Below the pieces are notes generated by a model that was not told the DNA's origin, made no database searches, and worked only from the letters and a program-made list of their open reading frames with translations. Position numbers and translations under genes: made by a program. A DNA stretch of 64,000 nucleotides from Malachius bipustulatus (Eukaryota; Arthropoda; Insecta; Coleoptera; Melyridae), in contig OU342630.1 of NCBI GenBank assembly GCA_910589415.1, positions 45,354,012 through 45,418,011 of the forward strand, in the 5' to 3' direction. The stretch's first letter is position 1, and each line of letters opens with the position of its first letter. This document shows positions 60,048 to 64,000 of this stretch, piece after piece.

Positions 60048-60615
60048 TTTACATCCGCGGCTCCTACAGTTTCACTATGGCACCTATATAGGGGTGGAGA
60101 ACATATCTATAGTAACACCAGGATTCATATGCTTTGCAAATGAAGGGGAAAGCCACAAAACGGCCTAAAAACACGGTTTTGAGAGTGCAATGAAAGTACA
60201 GATCTGGCAGATGCGATGATTATACATCGAGTCTACGGGAAATAACCACTTGAGAACAAAGGCAAGCGCTTCGAAACGAATTCAGGCACGTACGCGCAAT
60301 ATATCCGCTCATTCATATCGTGAAAAGACCACAGGGATTGATGCACAGGGATTGATGCACAGGGATTTTTGGAATATAAAAGAAAAATAAATGCAAAATT
60401 CAAAATAAAAATCGTGCTACTGTTAATCTCGAAGATATTCCTTGCCCTAAAAGTGAAAAAAAAAATTAAAATTCGATCGTAGCGTCAAAGAGGCCTTAGT
60501 TGTGACCTTAATATTAGTTTGCAATGGCTGTTTTTAGCTTCTAACCCACCCAGCACCCCTATTTCGCTCCTCGGTCCCGAAAAAATTTATGAATCTTAGG
60601 AGCCGCGGATGTAAA
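60048..60615. mobile_element. 568-bp inverted-repeat element, uninterrupted copy
   Basis: TTTACATCCGCGGCTCCTA ends face inwards from both sides. It aligns with 7887-9454 but lacks the 999-bp palindrome, with CACCTATATAGGGGTG intact at the corresponding site (about 60084). It contains a small 14-bp tandem repeat (ACAGGGATTGATGC, 60331-60367). Confidence 0.8.
60331..60367. repeat. 14-bp tandem repeat, ~2.6 units
   Basis: ACAGGGATTGATGC occurs twice and then partially (ACAGGGATT). The 7.9-kb copy has a single diverged unit here, so the expansion is specific to this copy. Confidence 0.85.
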
Positions 60616-60902
60616 TAATTACCCTTAATTTTTGTACACATCTTATCATTAATAGTATCACTGTCACATAAAAAAAATTTTTAAGTCATCAAAAAGTACA
60701 CAGGTAATATTATTATTGATATTTTTTTTATGTGTACAAAAGCTGGGTTCTGTATCTTCAAAAAACTGCAAAAAAATTTTTTGCCACTCTGTATATCGAA
60801 AATGATACGTTTGCGGACCCATGTTAATAGGAATTTTTTCTTAGAAGGAGGCAGAAGAGAATCACACCTTTCATTATCCGACACATGTTATGAATCACCC
60901 TG

Positions 60903-62775
60903 TATAAGTGTACGAATTAGAATTTTAATTATTGTATTAGTTTGCATGTATTAGAAAATCAAGATCTTGCAACACCGCAGATAATTAATATAATGGGAGC
61001 GCTAGAAGCAAGTGCGAATAAAATTTAGTTTGTAGGATGCCTATATATTAGTCAGAATGCGACACAGAATACCGGAACTGTTTTTTACGTAAGCGAAAAA
61101 GATAATGAGCAGCAGCGAATTTGGTCAATGAAATATTCCCAAATGGTATGAATGAAATACAGAACAAGCACACGTGTCAGTGAGCGTAAAGGTCATTCAA
61201 CTTGTTTGTATACTATCGTCAACTAGACATACCTACATACTTCAAATTTTTATAAAGAAAGAACGCACATGATATCATGTTAATGGACTTCTGATTATGC
61301 ACGACTAGGTATGACAGGTAAAATAATTTTCCAACTGGTATGTTTATTAATAGGATCATAATGGAACCATTAATTACCAAGAAGTTAGGTAGGAATACCA
61401 CCGTACCACCACTGTTAGATTGTACCAAAGGCATGTTATGTGTGACATGACGGTCTTGGATGACCTACATATTTTTTGTCTGGTGAAGACGACATTATAA
61501 TGATCTACACAAGATGAAACGTAACTTCCGGTCCTTTTTTTGGATAGAAGACCATGAAAGAACTTTAAAAAGAGGGGACCTGATTTCATAAAAACACACC
61601 TACCTGTAACAAAATGCGAAAACGAAAAATTTTCTCTATTAAAGGTAACTTCAACAGTTCAAAAACAGGGTGAAAATTATTAATTAATAATTTCAACCAG
61701 GAGGTAAGGATATTTTTTATTCGAACCATAATAATAGAGCAGTGAAATTTGCAATACAAAATGTATCTTACCCTAAAACTGTGATGTTCGCCGTGATTTT
61801 CACAAATTTATATACCTACCTACCAAAGTAAGTCATAAAATGTTATAAAAAAGAGTCCTTTCTTTGTTTACATGTGAGTCGCACCTGGTGGCATACATTT
61901 AAATTTTATACGGCTACACGGCCTCAGGAATGTTGCTTTAATTATGCAAAAGATTAAAGCTAGACGGTAAATCCACAGATATAAAATAATAATTGTTCAA
62001 CTATGAGTACGGTTGGCTTGGAAAACTGGAACCTTTCGACAAACTAGCACTACAAATGCAAGTACCTAGTTAGTTTTATTGTCATCGAGAGGCTAATAAT
62101 TGAGGAATGCATTCATTCCTTTCATATTCATAATTTGCAAAGGCAAAAGCCGTTGAAAATATTGTTGACTTCCCAGTTATTATTCGAAATGCTTCTGGAC
62201 TTGATTTGTTTTACGTATTTCATAAATTAAGTCATAAAGACGATCTGTTTTTCCTCTGGGTATTTGTAGTTTTCACAACAAAGAGATACGCTTATACGCT
62301 TAAATATCTTACTTTACAGCCTACTTATCCACCTTTATTTCCAACTCATAATGTTTAATTACTGCACAATGTTTTATTAGCCAACACCCCACACATGTGC
62401 TAGCTATACGGAAAAAGGTTCATCCTGGAGAAATTGAAACAAATTTGTATACTTACTCTCTATGAAGTGCATTCAAATAATAATCTGACACAAACATGAA
62501 GGCGGCAGTGCCAAGAAATCAGATCATGATCATTTTCGAAAATTATAGTTTGTATACACATGAAAAATATTCCACTGCCTCACTACTTGTACTATACTGT
62601 CCTGTACAATTACAAAAAAGATACAGGTGCTTAGAAAAATAATATTTTTTTTAGTTTTCGCCGCATTAGGTAGTTGGGCATTTCTCAATATTTTAATTTT
62701 ACACGAAGACGTTATTCATTATAATTTAGTGCACACAAAACGAAGAAAAACACGGGTGGAAAAATTCATCAGTGG
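60903..62775. other. Unassigned stretch
   Basis: No gene or structured repeat is supported. ACAGGGTGAAAATTATT at about 61667 may be a lone element end. Confidence 0.4.
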
Positions 62776-63245
62776 CGTAGATACAGGGGTATATGACCCC
62801 TTTTTCACTCAACAGCTTTTAAGCCCATGGACTTACCAAGACTTATCAGATTTCTTACAAAAAAGACGTACTTAAGAATATTTGCAATAATTCCCCATAG
62901 TTTTTAGGTAAATTAAGTCTACACTTCCTCATACCATTTATTGATTTAGCTACAAAAAATCATTGATTTTTAAAATTATAATTTTATATCCAAAGCTATA
63001 ACCAACCAAATATCGAACAAATTGGCTTATTTTTGCGGTATTATGAAGTTTAGATTCAATTTCTCTTAAAAACCTCTTCCTCCAAACTATGGGGAATTTC
63101 GAATATTCATAAGTATGTCTTTTTTGGTAAAAAATCACCAGAGAATCCAACGCTGATAAGTAAGATATTGTCCATAAGATAAGTAAGTCCATGGGCGTAG
63201 AAGTTGTTGACCGAAAAAGGGGTCATGCACCCTAATACTTTAAAT
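62776..63245. repeat. Diverged inverted-repeat element
   Basis: GCCCATGGACTTACCAAGAC in the left arm and GTAAGTCCATGGGCGTAGAA in the right arm are complementary. Further paired words include ATGACCCCTTTTT and AATTCCCCATAGTTT. The right arm has an extra ~18 bases. An 82-codon frame at 62627-62875 runs into the left arm and is not accepted as a gene. Confidence 0.7.
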
Positions 63246-63437
63246 TATAATACTCTAAATTATAATAAATACCCACCCTCTCTGTATAAGATCAAAATAT
63301 TTAGAAATATCCAAGTTATCCGGATATAGAACTGAAAAGCAGCTTTTTTTGCAACACCTTGTATCTTTTTTCTAATTTTTTTTCGGACATTTATGATTAT
63401 GGAAACTTTTATTCCTTAAAATAGTTCTTCTTTCTAT

Positions 63438-63475
63438 AAACTGGTGAAGTCCTGCTATAAAAAAACTGATTCACC
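63438..63475. repeat. Right-end fragment of the 13.7/14.3-kb repeat
   Basis: AACTGGTGAAGTCCTGCTAT followed by CACCCTGTATA matches the right ends at 13808-13846 and 14391-14430. Confidence 0.75.
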
Positions 63476-63639
63476 CTGTATATTCTTTCCTTCCAAACCC
63501 TACTACCAATAAGCAGGGCACTTGCTACGAGGGACATTCTAACCTATAGCAGTCTCTTTTTAATATTCATCTTTTTTTTTCTTTTCAGTTGCGAATTGGA
63601 TAACATTTTTTCTTGAATTACAATTTGTCTCTTGGTTCC

Positions 63640-64000
63640 ATTCCAACTATAGAGACCTATCCGGTAGAGACCTTAACGAAATTGAAAGGGGAGCAAATTC
63701 TGTCGAGGAGAGTGTGTCAGAATGGTTCACCAATAATAAATTGAAGGTAAATTGTGACAAGACACAGAAAATTATTTTTACTTTGAATCCAAGATTACAA
63801 CTGGAAGGCAATGTAAAACTGCTGGGGTTAACCCTAGATAACTCCCTTCGCTGGAAGGAACACGTCGATCAGTTGTCAAAAAAATTATCTCACCAGCTTT
63901 TTGCTTTGAGAAGATTACAGAAGTGCGTTAGTAGGGATATAGTACTCGTATCATACTATGGTTTATTTCACTCGAATCTCAAATACTGCTTGGAGTTGTG
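63640..64000 (+). pseudogene. LINE reverse transcriptase fragment, runs off the window
   Basis: The plus-strand frame reads GRDLNEIERGANSVEESVSE, WFTNNKLKVNCDKTQKIIF, then VKLLGLTLDNSLRWKEHVDQ, LSKKLSHQLFALRRLQKCVS and YYGLFHSNLKYCLEL up to the last base. This is the palm-to-thumb region of a non-LTR reverse transcriptase (WFxxNKLKLNxxKTQ, LLGxxLDxxLxWxxH, LFHSxLxYG). It is a different lineage from the 4.6-kb LINE. The FADD box that should precede it is absent, so the copy is 5'-truncated near 63640. There is no stop or frameshift within the visible 110 or so codons, so it may be fairly young. Its 3' end is outside the window. Confidence 0.85.

Larger units (their letters stand above)
59852..60902. 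mobile_element. 1.05-kb CAGGGTG element with TA duplication, host of an inner element
   Basis: CAGGGTGTTTCAAAACATGT at the left and the complementary ACATGTTATGAATCACCCTG at the right, with TA on both sides, define the borders. The arms remain similar for ~100 bases (GTCCGCAAA shared). Its middle (60048-60615) is a separate inverted-repeat element. Frames within are incidental. Confidence 0.8.

Noticed and set aside
62627..62875. 82-codon frame with a hydrophobic start, superficially a small membrane protein
   Set aside because: It begins at a GTG codon, and its C-terminal half lies in the arm of the 62776-63245 inverted repeat.

Overview
The window looks like AT-rich, gene-poor nuclear DNA from an insect, probably part of a large genome such as a hemipteran or beetle. 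This rests on the transposon content (Jockey-clade LINE, degraded mariner, TA-flanked CAGGGTG palindromes, SINEs, a PIF/Harbinger-like MITE) and on the dispersed GTAGGTA/TACCTAC words. No operons, bacterial-type coding density, CRISPR arrays, rRNA operon or intact tRNA genes were seen. I cannot name the species, and I found no host protein-coding gene that I can identify. The DNA is best read as intergenic or long-intron sequence built by successive waves of transposition.

Layout. 0-5.5 kb: a long hairpin at the window edge, three further inverted-repeat elements, and a 5'-truncated Jockey-type LINE on the minus strand with a poly(A) tail. 5.8-10 kb: a (TGAA)n-tailed repeat, then a nested stack in which a 999-bp palindrome lies inside a second element that lies inside an older palindrome. 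12.3-15.5 kb: tandem and direct repeats, a 259-bp MITE, and a second near-identical copy of the 1-kb palindrome. 16-21.5 kb: hammerhead-ribozyme-like motifs, a tRNA-derived SINE head, an 856-bp palindrome, and a possible minus-strand exon at 19.4-19.6 kb. 23.4-25.5 kb: a GC-rich MITE, another hammerhead-like motif, and a 5S-rRNA-derived SINE with a 13-bp target-site duplication. 25.6-33 kb: two copies of a 0.4-kb repeat, a palindrome and a perfect 12-bp hairpin. 33.8-35.6 kb: a degraded 1.1-kb mariner with TA duplications, inserted into an older hammerhead-bearing repeat. 39.4-39.9 kb: an inverted repeat whose loop holds the best hammerhead motif, then a 206-bp MITE with TTA duplications. 42.3-47.9 kb: more palindromes, a forward-forward-reverse-reverse repeat cluster and a second 5S SINE. 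51-56.5 kb: inverted repeats, a LINE endonuclease remnant, a CpG-rich patch and a possible micro-exon. 58.8-64 kb: a nested element that supplies the empty site for the 7.9-kb insertion, another inverted repeat, and a second LINE reverse transcriptase running off the window edge.

Only the two reverse transcriptase fragments, the endonuclease remnant and the mariner transposase remnant have protein sequence I recognise. Most other open frames are of a length expected by chance in AT-rich DNA or lie inside repeat arms. The signals most worth following are the hammerhead-like ribozymes, the 5S-derived SINE family and the insertion history that can be reconstructed from nested elements.
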